The position numbers were made by a program, and so were the translations under genes. A DNA stretch of 64,000 nt from Meandrina meandrites. Lineage: Eukaryota > Cnidaria > Anthozoa > Scleractinia > Meandrinidae. Positions within the stretch are counted from its first letter, which is position 1, and every line of letters begins with the position of its first letter. Of this stretch, positions 49,277-60,800 are shown one piece after another. The stretch lies in assembly GCA_963693305.1 (NCBI GenBank), contig OY855905.1, positions 36,129,137 to 36,193,136 of the forward strand, in the 5' to 3' direction. Under the pieces are notes generated by a model. That model was not told the DNA's origin. It made no database searches and saw only the letters and a program-made list of their open reading frames with translations.

Positions 49277-52200
49277 CTGAAAAAGGGAGGTTGAACATAC
49301 GCCGGCCATATGATTTACACGATTTCTCAAGATTTGAAGCACGTTGTAGGTGCATAAATTGGCCTTAAAATATGATAATGAAAACAAAAATCCAGAAAGT
49401 TGCATATAGCCGATCAGAAGCTCGAAGGTGGACAAGGTTTACAGAAGACAAGCAAGAGAAAATAGCCTGGAATCGAGATGCAGAATTCGCAGTTTGCAGC
49501 CGGGTAACCATGACAGCATTGACCTGAACTGACTTCATCCAAACAAAACTGACTATATTTTACCTTATTTCGCACATTTTCAGTTTTCTACCTTGAAGTG
49601 CCAATGAAAATAGACCAACCATAAAAAAGGAAACATGTAATTAAAAAAACAGATCGAAACATCGGCTAACGGTCTTTTGGCGTACAGCTGTATATAATCA
49701 AGATAAGCCAAACGAATGATTTGCGCTCATTCTTTTTCATTCATTTAGGCAATCGCCAGCGCAATTTATTTTTTCCTGACTGGAAGGAATTTTGTTTTTT
49801 AGAAATGCTTGCAATGACTAAAATTTTTCAGTCCATCCTACAGTTATTACCCAAAAGTCATTGCATAAAAGGCCCATTTCAAGCATTTGTTGACAACAGA
49901 TGAACCTTTGCACGCGCACCTCAACACACGCAGCGTTGGTCGTGCGTGAAAAGAAACATCCGTGTGATATGACAGCGCTGCATAGCTCTGTGATCTTCTG
50001 TTAGTCTGTGTGAATTTTAGCGATAACCTGAAGAGAGTTTAAACTCCAGTCATACGTAATGCGGTGTTATGCAGTGTACCTTGAACCAAGGTTGGTAAAT
50101 CCCATCGATGTGTGCCTTTTAATTCTCAGGAAATGTTCCGTTTTTGAAGCTGTTTGTTTTGTGAACAAGAGAGCATAAATGTCAATGTATAAATTAAGTT
50201 TGCTTTGGGGATTTTATCAGTATTGAGTAAGGTCAGTCGAGAACACGGTTTGGCTGAACAGATTTCTAAATCGACCAGGGTATAAAGTCGATGAAAACAG
50301 TTGATTTCGGCCACCCACCATGTTCGATCATGACCGATTAGTAGATATTCCGAGTGGAGCACCCCTTATGTAAGTTTCTTTATGTTTAATTTGCGATTTT
50401 TTCATGCAAATACAGTCTTGCACAGGAATCTAATGGAGTAAGGCGAGCCCACGATAAGGGTGCAAAATTTTTTTCACCGCTTTTTTTGGGATCGTAAAAC
50501 AGTCTTGTTGGAATGATCTGCATTCAGTTGCCTGCAGTTGGACCAACATCCATTAGGGTGAAATTATATGTTGTCTGATTGAAACAAACAAATAAACAAA
50601 ATCGTGCCAAACGCACAGAAAACATCAAGTAATAATCGACAAATTCACCGCACCGGGTCGTCATAACATTCTTTCAAGCTTTAATGAAAAAAGTTAACTG
50701 AAAAAAGTTTTAACAGCTCAAGAATTCAGTGATTGATGGTATGTCTTTGTGTTTTCAACAGTAACAAAAACGTCAGGGGCATGGCAGGTGACCCTCAGTT
50801 CGGCTCCCAGTATTTGATCGCAGTCGAGTCCAAATAGAAGTAAAAACTTGTTCGGCTTCATGTTACTTTCTTCAGACTGCATCCAAGAAAAGCATCGAAA
50901 AAGGCTCATGTAGAGAACACCTCATCAGAAATTCTCATGCCGTTGTTTATCAAGTATTGGAAGTGCTCGGTGAACCATAAAACTCTTTATTGTATTTCGT
51001 CAAGACTTTTACATCTTTTGTGATTGCACAGAGATGGAAGATTCTAGAAGGAATTTGCCGATGCGTATCGAAGGTTCAGTTTGATATCGATAAACAAGGT
51101 ATTCATGATACGAAACCTAATCGGGTTGTTGAGCCTGTCGATAAACACTTTATCATCCATTACGATCTGGTGTTGTAACGCAATAAGTCAATGTTGTTTT
51201 ACTACAGAATGCAACAGAAAGTGCTTCTTGTTGAAACTGGTATAGTTACATAAAACTAGTAGGAGGTCTCAAAAACATTTTGTTTTTTGACCTGTTAAAC
51301 ATGGAGATTAATGTATTCCCACGAAACACAATTTGATTAATTATTTTCTTTTTCGATTTTAATAGATATTACATTAAAAATACCACTATCGTTTGCTCAG
51401 CATTCTCAAACCAAGTTTTAGTTTCAGTCAATATTTTATAGTGACAAGATCCACTAGTTTTGATAGCCATCACTAATTCATTTATTTCTTTAAAGTGTTT
51501 GAAGCAGTTGCTTTACTATTAGAACCAGCTTACTGTTATCTTTGTTGCGAAAATATAAATTAATCGCCATTTTAAGTTTAAAACAGTTGATTTTCTTAGA
51601 CTTGATTAAGTTAATAGACCCGATGCTTTTAGACAATGTACGAATCCTCTACAGTTTAGACTCTCCATCAAATTGAAAGGAATTGACTACGAGCCGTTAC
51701 TCTTAAAAATCGACTCTAAAATTACATGTAACTGTATATTATTTTTCTGTACTGAAGGGAACGCTTCGCATAAAATTATTTGATTTGTGTGCTTTTTCTT
51801 CGGTGAAGAAACATTTAGGTATTTCGAGCCCTTTCAATTCTAGGGTAACTTCACACTGAGCTTCAAAAACATGAGGCAATATCGCTTATACTGTTTTCAA
51901 AATTTCTTCATTCACCCAAACTGTTATAAATTCTGAGTAATTAGAGATCATTAGATGCGAAAACAAAAGAAATCAAAGGATGGGATTAGGTTTTGTCTCG
52001 CAAAATGAGCATACGTGACTGACGCTTTCTCTGAATCGAAAAAAACCCTCGCTGTGAAAGCTAATTAGTCTGTCAAGCCTCTTGCCCATTACTGGAAAAT
52101 TTTTGCTACTTCCAGGTTACTGCAACCAAAGGGTCGTCAAGACGAGGGAGAATAATTTATTGAATTTCGCACAAAAAATAATTTAATTTGCTTAGAGTTA

Positions 52201-53110
52201 ACTAGCCTTTTACTTCAAGAGCTTGATAAAAGATAGATTCAACGGTTGTCTTCAGACGTGGAACCGGTAAAATCACGCTCCAAAGACCAGAGGCAATATC
52301 ACTTGGTCTGTTTTCAAAATTACTTTACCGACACTAAAAGCGGTAAAGTTAAAGAAAAAGTTAAAATTTAAAGACCACACAATTGGGCTAGCTTTTTTCC
52401 TAGCTTTTCTCTTTGGTCGATAACGAACTTAGCGTTCGAGTTCCGCCTTTTTTGCACACAGAAAAGAAACGGCAAGTCATCTGATTTTAACACATTCGCT
52501 CCTGACATTTGTGACAGCGCTCAAAACCGCAATGCAGAAAGTAATCGCGCTTAATCTTACATGAGTGCACTTCGACACAAAACCCCAATTTTTAATCGTT
52601 TTGTTTTTGTTATTAATCACATGCATTTCAATTGTTGTGCCTGACAAGTCTGACAAGGACTTTTGTAGAGTGACGGCGCCGCTGCGCACGGATTGAGTTA
52701 TATAAGATTTGCAAATAAACGGCTTGTCATTTCGCTCGCTGACAAAAGGACAAGCTCTGAACCACTAAAACGCGTGGACAGCTTCGAGTTAATATTTAAA
52801 CCGGTAATGCCAAAGTATTGTTTGCGCCGAGTTAAAGCCGTGCATGTTATCGGAATGATAACAAATTCTTTCTAATAAGGGTGATTCTTGATCGATGCAC
52901 GAGGTGGTGAGTATTATGTATCGTCTGTGGTTGAATTGTGAAGTTTCCGTGCGCCATCAAAGACAGCAATGCACAATGCCAATATCCAACTAGGTATAAG
53001 CGCCTTTTAGTGAAATAAAGAAGACGCATTAACCTTGAAGACCTGTTGCTTGTGATGTACCGGACTTGTTGTTGATTCATTCCGTACGCTTTGTTTTGTT
53101 TACAGGCGAA

Positions 53111-54829
53111 ATGGGAGCAAGCTTGAGTACACATGGCGCTATCACGTTAAGACTGAAGAAAAGAGATATCACCACTCAAGCAGCGCCTGAATCAGCCAAG
53201 GACGAAAGCGATCGAGATGTTTCTTATTCTGGGGACAGCGGAGTGCAAAATTCTTCAACACAAGTCAAAATTCACACTCCGTCCAAACACCGTCGAATCG
53301 TGCTCAACGTGTCGGGATTCCGATACATGACTTACGTGAAAACTTTGGAAAGATTCCCGACGACTCTGCTAGGAAATAGAGAGAAAAGGCAACAATTTTA
53401 CGACCCGGAGCGCGATGAGTATTTCTTTGATCGAAACATTCAAGTGTTCGAATTAATTTTGTATTTCTATCAATCAAATGGCCGATTGGTCTGCCCGCCA
53501 GAGCTTGCACCGGAGATTTTACTGGAGGAGGTACAGTTTTTTGAGCTTGGAGAGCATGCTGTAAATGCAGTTCAAGATATCCTGAACGAAGATGAACCTC
53601 CCGATAAACCGGTTGTAATGCCTGAGAAAAAAGCACAGAAATTAATATGGAAATTATTCGAATATCCTGATTCGAGCAAAGCAGCGCGAGTGTTGGCACT
53701 GTTGTCTGTTTCGGTAATTGTGGCGTCGATAGTTGTTCTGTGCATAGAAACTCTTCCCCAGTTTATCGTTATACCAGAGGACGGCATTGATCGAAACGAT
53801 ACTGCTAAGATACAAGAAATCCGCGAACACAACAAGTTGGCGACAGAGGTGAAAGACGTGTTCGGACAGCTTGAAATTGCATTCATAAGCTGGTTTACCT
53901 TCGAATATCTTGTGCGATTGATTGCTAGTCCAGAGAAATGGCTGTTCGTTCGATCTTTCCTAAATGTGGTTGATTTACTCGCTATATTACCGTTTTATGT
54001 CGAACTGGGACTTAGGAACAGCAACCAGCAGAATTTTTCGCTGGCGTTTCTCCGAATTCTAAGACTGGTGCGAGTGTTTCGTATTTTTAAGCTTTCGCGT
54101 CATTCCAGTGGATTACAAATTCTCGGACTAACGCTGAGGAAGAGTTTGCGTGAACTCGGACTTCTGATATTTTTCCTGGCAATCGGTGTGGTAATTTTCT
54201 CCAGCATGGTTTATTACGCAGAAAATGGCGAAGAAGAGACCTTATTTCAAAGTATCCCGGATGCCTTCTGGTGGGCTCTTGTTACTATGACAACAGTGGG
54301 CTATGGAGACATGTATCCCAAGACGCTTTGGGGTAAGCTTGTCGGGTCCGGGTGTGCTCTGTGTGGTGTGCTCGCGATTGCTCTGCCTGTTCCTGTCATT
54401 GTCTCGAATTTTGACGCGATTTACAAAAAGTACAGAAGTAGAAAGCTGAAGCAACAGGGCTTGCAAGATTCGGAAGAAGACAAAACTAGAAAAATGAGTG
54501 TAATGTTTGGTTCACGAAAGACTTCTGAAGCTGTAATGGCAAACGATGATTCCCGAGACTCGCCCGAAATCGAGCTAAAGTTGCTGAACGGAAAAGAACG
54601 TTTGGAAGAAGAAGACATCAATGATGATAAACGGAACGGGAATGTTCTTCAACGGGAAGAGAAAGACGATGACTCGGTGAGCTCGTGGCAGCCCGCCTTG
54701 ACAAACGGAAAGAAGAAGAAATCCCAGGAGAAGGATCTCGATATTGACCCAGCAAATCCATCGGAGTTCCTTTCGTTACTGGAAGATGACGATTCCTCTT
54801 TCTCTAAGCTAGATCAAACAAATGTCTGA
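53111..54829 (+). CDS. Shaker-type voltage-gated potassium channel (Kv1), 572 aa, single coding exon
   Basis: The start is ATG 53111, right after a tttacag acceptor and in a strong context (gcgaaATGG). The T1 tetramerisation domain spans about residues 61-158 (RRIVLNVSGFRYMTYVKTLE). S1 is about 192-212, with a sequon NDT at 229-231 in the S1-S2 loop; S2 is about 254-272 and S3 about 283-299. S4 is 312-334 with six basic residues at every third position (R315, 318, 321, 324, K327, R330). S5 is about 346-369, the pore helix about 381-392, the K+ filter TVGYGD 395-400, and S6 about 407-436 with PVPVIV. The cytoplasmic tail is long, charged and acidic, and ends TNV, a class I PDZ-binding pattern. 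The N-terminus MGASLS fits an N-myristoylation signal, and no inactivation-ball sequence is evident. Assembles as a plasma-membrane tetramer. The absence of introns in the channel body is common in Kv1 genes. Which cnidarian paralogue it is cannot be told. Confidence 0.95.
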   Translation: MGASLSTHGAITLRLKKRDITTQAAPESAKDESDRDVSYSGDSGVQNSSTQVKIHTPSKHRRIVLNVSGFRYMTYVKTLERFPTTLLGNREKRQQFYDPERDEYFFDRNIQVFELILYFYQSNGRLVCPPELAPEILLEEVQFFELGEHAVNAVQDILNEDEPPDKPVVMPEKKAQKLIWKLFEYPDSSKAARVLALLSVSVIVASIVVLCIETLPQFIVIPEDGIDRNDTAKIQEIREHNKLATEVKDVFGQLEIAFISWFTFEYLVRLIASPEKWLFVRSFLNVVDLLAILPFYVELGLRNSNQQNFSLAFLRILRLVRVFRIFKLSRHSSGLQILGLTLRKSLRELGLLIFFLAIGVVIFSSMVYYAENGEEETLFQSIPDAFWWALVTMTTVGYGDMYPKTLWGKLVGSGCALCGVLAIALPVPVIVSNFDAIYKKYRSRKLKQQGLQDSEEDKTRKMSVMFGSRKTSEAVMANDDSRDSPEIELKLLNGKERLEEEDINDDKRNGNVLQREEKDDDSVSSWQPALTNGKKKKSQEKDLDIDPANPSEFLSLLEDDDSSFSKLDQTNV

Positions 54830-57575
54830 CAAGATTCTTTCAGATGACATTTCAGTAATAACCCATTTCATTTTCCACGTAGATTCATTTTTCCAAGACG
54901 AAATTAAACGTTCTGGTGGGGCACTTGAAAACTTCATACATGTAGTGTAAACTGACTTCCGCGGGCATTTTAATTTAAAAATTGTTGAAACCAAAACAAC
55001 AACAACAACAGCAACAACAACGGACAGTCAATGAGCACATCAAAAGTAAACATCTTAAATAAGGCGCGATTTTGTAACTTAGTAAAGATACCAAATGACA
55101 GTGCTATTTTTCGGTAAATGAAAACAAAAAACAAAAACCAAATGAAAATATTTTTCGTCAAAACACAGTATCAAAACTGAAAATAACGTGAACTAAGCAC
55201 TATTTTCATAAGATAATTGCACTTGCCATCAAAACTTTCATGTTATCACAGACGAGGTGAAGAGTTGCACAAAAAGGGTAGTTGTGAAACAACGCATTTC
55301 TAAAGTTTGAAAAATGGTTATTTTTCTATTTATAAATTATTCCTCATTTTTTCACTCCAGCAACAATTTTGTAAAATAATTTAGCACAAGGAAATTATTA
55401 TAGTGTGAATTATTTGCTTTGCGCGTAGTGTTATTAGGCTCGAATTACTTGAAATATGGTTCTGCTTGAACTTTAGCTTTTGGAACAGTTTTAAATGTAC
55501 AATGACCGTAATTTGCCGCAACAGGGAACGAAAAACAAACGTGAAATTTACTGCGGGTGGTCATTTTGTTGTAAAGTTAATTTATGGAGTATTTTTGTAG
55601 CACAAAACGAAAAACACTATTTTTTGAATGATGGGTATGAAAGTTTGTTATTAAAATACCAGTTTTGATAGATTAGAATGCATTCTTTGCCTTTCCCTTC
55701 CGCCAAAAACGAAACCAAAATAAGGAACAATTCAATCGCCCGCAGGCAGTTTTTTCTTTGATAAATACAATAAGAAGCGATCGCCTAGTGAGTCATGCAC
55801 GGGCTAGTTCGTGTGTGGCACACGCGTTTGCGGCACCCTCGGGCGTTCTGACCTCGAGTTCGTTGTCGTCGCAGACTACTAAGGCCCGGGTTAAACACCG
55901 TACTTTGCACGAGTCCAACCTATTTGTATACGACCATAAAACAATTGGCTTTGTTCACTGGCATTTACTTGCTTATGAAAGGTATGGCGTTCAACCCGGG
56001 CCTTAGACGCGATTCAGGATATTGGGACTATATGTCGTCTATTCATCGTCTGCAAATAATCTGTGTATTTCGCGGGAAACAAATTAATTTCCGGACATTG
56101 AAGGGTCATAGGGGATATTTTCCTAGTCTAAATCCTCGAACGTCCGCTGCGCTTTGTGATTGGACTTCCGACGGTCAAGACGACGAAAATCGTCTTGAAA
56201 GCGACCTTAAAGCCGAAGGCAATGATAACCTAGGTTATGTCGAACTGTGTCCTAATTCTTTTAATTTCCTCAAGTCAGTCCCTGTGCCTCGAGATGTACT
56301 GATCAACCGTGACTTGGCTCCATGTCGCCGTGACCAGAATGAGCAAAGTCTTGGAAACAGGTTTGGATGAACAGGTGTCTGTAACTCAAAGGTTACAATT
56401 CAGTAAACTTTCGCTAGACAGGAGTCAACTTGACAAGAGTCAAAGCACAACTCATACAAATTTAATCCACAAATCCCATTGACTTCTTGCAAGCTGTTAT
56501 AAACTGTCAACTTTTTCATGCTTTCAAGGAGCTCCAGAATATACCTACAGTTATATCACAGCATACAACAATAATGGTTTTATTTTTTGTCAAAAATCAC
56601 TCTACAAATCACAGGGAAACTCAAGTAAATGCAGGGAGCGTTCCCTGCCTTAACCATAGTTTCTAGAACACAACCGGATTTACATTAGCCTCTTCTTGAA
56701 GCGTTACTCAGGCCGTGACGCAACACTTTCCTCGGGAGAAGCGAAATAACGCGTGACAAGCAAAGTGGTAGTGGGAAAGACTGGTATAAAGAGAACTTCT
56801 CCCAACGTTGTTTGAGAGTGTTGACTTGCCACAGATCGACCTGTACGTCACCCTCAAGCGGTGTTGGAAACGGGAGAAAAACATTGGAATATGCTTTGAA
56901 ATTCTAACAGCCTTTTGCCGGGTGAATAGATCTACTAGGTTGTCCTTGATATTTACAGAATAAACAAGATAATCGAACAGAGAAGAACAGAAAAGAAAAA
57001 TAAAAGACAAAAAAGAAAAAATCGAGATAATGTATGCCTCACGATGCCCATAAATGGACACAGTTTATTTACGGATATGAACTGACAAAACACGATTGAT
57101 AGTGATTTGAGTTTAGACACGTACAGGAGTTCTGCTGTTACTATTACTAATGAAGTCTATCCCTATCCTTAAAAATTCGACAACGTCCCGGACGTCCCTG
57201 TATGTCCCGTATCCGCGGGTGTCCCTCGGGCGACACGCGAACGACGAGAATAACTAACTTAGTCAACGCAGCATGATATTTACACTGAGCGTTCAAAATA
57301 GTAAACAGGCGAAAAACGTTTTCAAACTTCTATTTACACTACTTTTAGTACGAGATAAAAATTTCGCCCGTGCATGTCGTCCAGTTTCCAGAGGACGCAA
57401 CAGCGCGATAAAAATCCGATTCTGGATGATAAGTTATGTGCATTCCTGGACCGACTGGACTGTCAAGTGCAGGAATCATTCTGTCGAGACAAACAGGGCA
57501 ACGAACAACAATCAAAACAGAGATACATGTGACATGTAAAATATAACATATCCTTACTTATTGCGAAACGTTTCT
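54830..57575. other. Region between the Kv channel and LIN54
   Basis: It should contain the channel's 3' UTR (including a caa/aac-rich patch at 54993-55020) and the end of LIN54 transcription from the right. One miniature element at 55880-56005. An open frame at 55924-56370 overlaps it and shows no domain. Nothing else is recognised. Confidence 0.4.
55880..56005. mobile_element. 126-bp miniature inverted-repeat element
   Basis: Ends TAAGGCCCGGGTTAAACACC and, inverted, TAAGGCCCGGGTTGAACGCC, with further weak pairing inside. TA at each edge may be the target site. Confidence 0.75.
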
Positions 57576-57581
57576 TTTATT
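57576..57581 (-). other. Candidate poly(A) signal of LIN54
   Basis: AATAAA on the minus strand, 241 nt beyond the LIN54 stop codon. Confidence 0.5.
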
Positions 57582-57821
57582 GTCAGTTCTGAGAATTTAA
57601 AAGAAAATCAAGATGGTGCGTCACGCAATCTGTCTCTCCAAAGATTTCATGACGAGCTAATTGATAAATGTCTTTAGTCTCGTTTCTCCTCACTAGTCTG
57701 CTAGACGAGGCATTAATAATAATGTATCGAGAAATCAGCCGTTGAATAATTTTAGTAGGAATCACCGTGTAGATATGCCTCCCCCAAGAATGCACGCAGG
57801 GAAGAACGAATGAAACATAAC

Positions 57822-60800
57822 CTAGTAAATAAAACTAAAACAGGACTTGCCTTTTGTTCCGTTTGCTGTGTGAATGATCTGTAGTAAGCACCGGCCAAAC
57901 TCTTCAAGAATCATCTTTTCGATCATAGCCTGAGACTTTCCCACCTGATAACAAAAACACAAAAGAAGTCTGGGTACAGTTACGATTTTAAGGGAAGGGC
58001 AGAGGATGTAAGGAAGTACGTTTTAGGGTGGGGTGGGCAGGTGGGTAAGGGAGTAGAGGGGAGTGGGAGCTCTCACTTTCATTTGGTACGGGAGAGGAAC
58101 CATTTTCGACACCTTCTATGTGTGTTCTTGTTTCTTAGGGAGTTGACAAAGCTACATGACAAGTTCCAGGATATGAAGAGCTTCCATCAATGCCATCTGA
58201 ATAAAATAATGTCAGTAGCATCTGGCTGTTTTCTCTCCTCATCTTGTCTTGTGGAATATACACATTAAAGCGTAATAAACACAAAGAGAAAATTCTGAAG
58301 TAAAATGAACGTACACTTTCTGCCTCAGCAGCTTGTTCCAGCAAACACTGACAAGTGGCTTGCACTACGTCATCTGTCACGAATGAAAAGGGAAGTCTGC
58401 AAAAATAACACATAACATCGTCAAATGAACTTGTTTGTGACATCCCTTCAGTAACTACAACACAGCAACTCTCTTCTTTCCAACTATTAAATCTCTTCCA
58501 GTTTTTCCCAGGTGCACAGGAGATTGTTCACGCTAAGCACTGGTTCAATCAGTTCTATACACAAAAGCGCAATCGCCTGAGTGCCCCTAAATTCCCCTCA
58601 ACGCACAACACATATGAAGCTGTCATTTGTTATAATACGCAAACAAAATTTTTAATGAGCCCAAAAAAGGTATTCTGCTGTAGATACTTACCTCTCTCCA
58701 GTGCTGGTCAAGAAGGTTGGACGGGATGGGAGGTCTTCTATCTGAGACTCCAGTTTAGTCCTGGCAGCATTCTGTTGCTTTACACGAACCTCTGAAAAGA
58801 AACAAGAGCAAAGGCTGATTTTATTTCTACGCAAACAAAATAAATAACCAAGACAAGACCACCTTTAAAAGAGTTAAACTTGTTGAACAGTTTTGTTAGC
58901 ATGTTTAGAAATTGCTTCCCGACATTACAGTTCCCTTACTGAGAGTAATTTAGTTAAAGCAAAGCGGGGCACATGTTAACCCTGTGTAAATATCAAACTC
59001 TTATCTAGAAAATGGTGAATATGAACAACCAAGAACTTGACAGTTGAGCTTGATCAGGTAACTCACCTGCGGCATCTGCCAAGTGCATTAACGTTTTCCT
59101 TTCAGGACTTTCCTCAAAATTTTTGCACCCTGTGCATTTACAAAGATTTGTACACAAAATCTTGGCCTACAAAGAAATGAAGAAAACAAAAGAACAACTT
59201 AGACATCTCAAGTTGTCTACAGGTATTTTTAAAAGCAGAACAAATAAGCAGATGTAAAAGCAAATAACAAATAACAAACACTAAATAAGCAGTGAGCCCA
59301 CCATGATTTCCACAGAGTTGATTGAGTGCATGGTCTCAAAAGCTTGGTGCTCACATTTCTCATGAAATAGATAAGTTTCAGGCTTTACAGTGTACGTCAC
59401 TTACTACTTCAACAATGAATTTATCATTAATTTACAACCACAGCTTTTAACCTCAAATGTGACTTAAGGTGATACAGGGTTCGTACAAAAAATCGCAACC
59501 ATTTTTCCAGGAGTTTTCAAGGACTTTTCAAGGACCAAATTGAATTTTCAAGGACCACCTACTAGGAATGTAATTTCACAGATGGTATATAAATCCACAT
59601 TCCCAGCCCAAGCTAGCAGGTTTCTAATAAGGCTTCAAGTGTTTGCTCCATCTCCTTCTCTACATTTTTCAGTTCACTTGCCTTTTCTCTTTATTAGCTG
59701 CTTAAACACTCGTGTTTTACAGTGTTTGAAGTTGCTTTACACAGGAAAAGAATACCAAAGTCTATACAAAGCACTTTCCTTTTGACGCCACTACGTTTGA
59801 AGTTGAAGAAAATTCAAGGACTTTTCAAGAACTTACACAGAAATTTAAGGACTTTTCAAGGAAAAATGGAATTCAAGGACTTTTCAAGGACTCCCCCTAA
59901 AATTCAAGGACTTTTCAAGACTGTGCGAACCCTGTGATAATGGCACCAAGACCAAACAACTTTCATACCTCATAGCATTCACAGTAGTTTTTGAGGCATC
60001 CGGAGCGCTTACAATGGCAACCTGTTAAAGAAAATTTGAAATGCCCAAAGGCCATAAGACAAACACGTCCAGCACTTGTGAATCTGAAAAGTAGTCAAAC
60101 AAATATAAAATCCAGGGTTAAAATGTCTTACCTTTGTTATGCCGTCTGTCTGCATCACCCTGAAAACATAAGAGATTTGTGAGGTCAGCTTCTTCTTATA
60201 TTGCATCTGAGAGATACTAGGCTAATATTTGTCATGTAAGTAGAAAGTTCATGACTTTTTTGTACAAAGATGCCAAGCCAATCATTCAGACTATACATAT
60301 AAAATTTCTAAGGGTGTACAAAATGAACATAAAGTCCTATTTTGTCTAGGGATGTTGAGATCACTTTCAGCCCAGAAAATCTAACAGTTGTAAAGTTATA
60401 TGGGTTGAGTTTGATGTTGTTTAATCTTTCCTTTGAGGGTTTTTCTCAGGGTTCTCAAGTTTTCCTTCCTTGTCAAAAATCAGCATTTCAAAATTCCAAT
60501 TCCATCAGGATGTGAGGAAAATCTTTTGATTATATTTACCATCAAAGCAACAAACTGCAGATACATATCTTTCATTTCCAATCAACACCATTGTGTGAAA
60601 CACACAGTGATGGGCTTGCATCTTAAACAAGTCATGCAGTTTAACAAGAGGAACAAAGGCCTCACCCTTCCTTTTCCAATTTTTGGATGGAAAGCCTGGG
60701 GATTCCTCTCTAAACAAGCCTGAAAATAGAATCCAGAATTGTTATTAATTTATCTTGAAGTGAAACACTATTATTTTTTGCAGCAACAATTTCAACAACT

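Larger units (their letters stand above)
42951..53106. other. Long non-coding stretch left of the Kv channel gene
   Basis: No convincing exon. It contains a Tc1/mariner-like element (46424-47285), a G tract (48092-48108), a tRNA-like SINE head (48347-48420) and a hairpin element (49087-49257). The last part before 53107 should hold the channel's 5' UTR or intron; tttacag at 53100-53106 is a good acceptor. Open frames near 45380-46177 and 48632-48958 have no recognisable features. Confidence 0.4.

Noticed and set aside
55924..56370. 148-codon open frame on the plus strand
   Set aside because: Its first part lies in the inverted-repeat element at 55880-56005, and the rest has no recognisable features.
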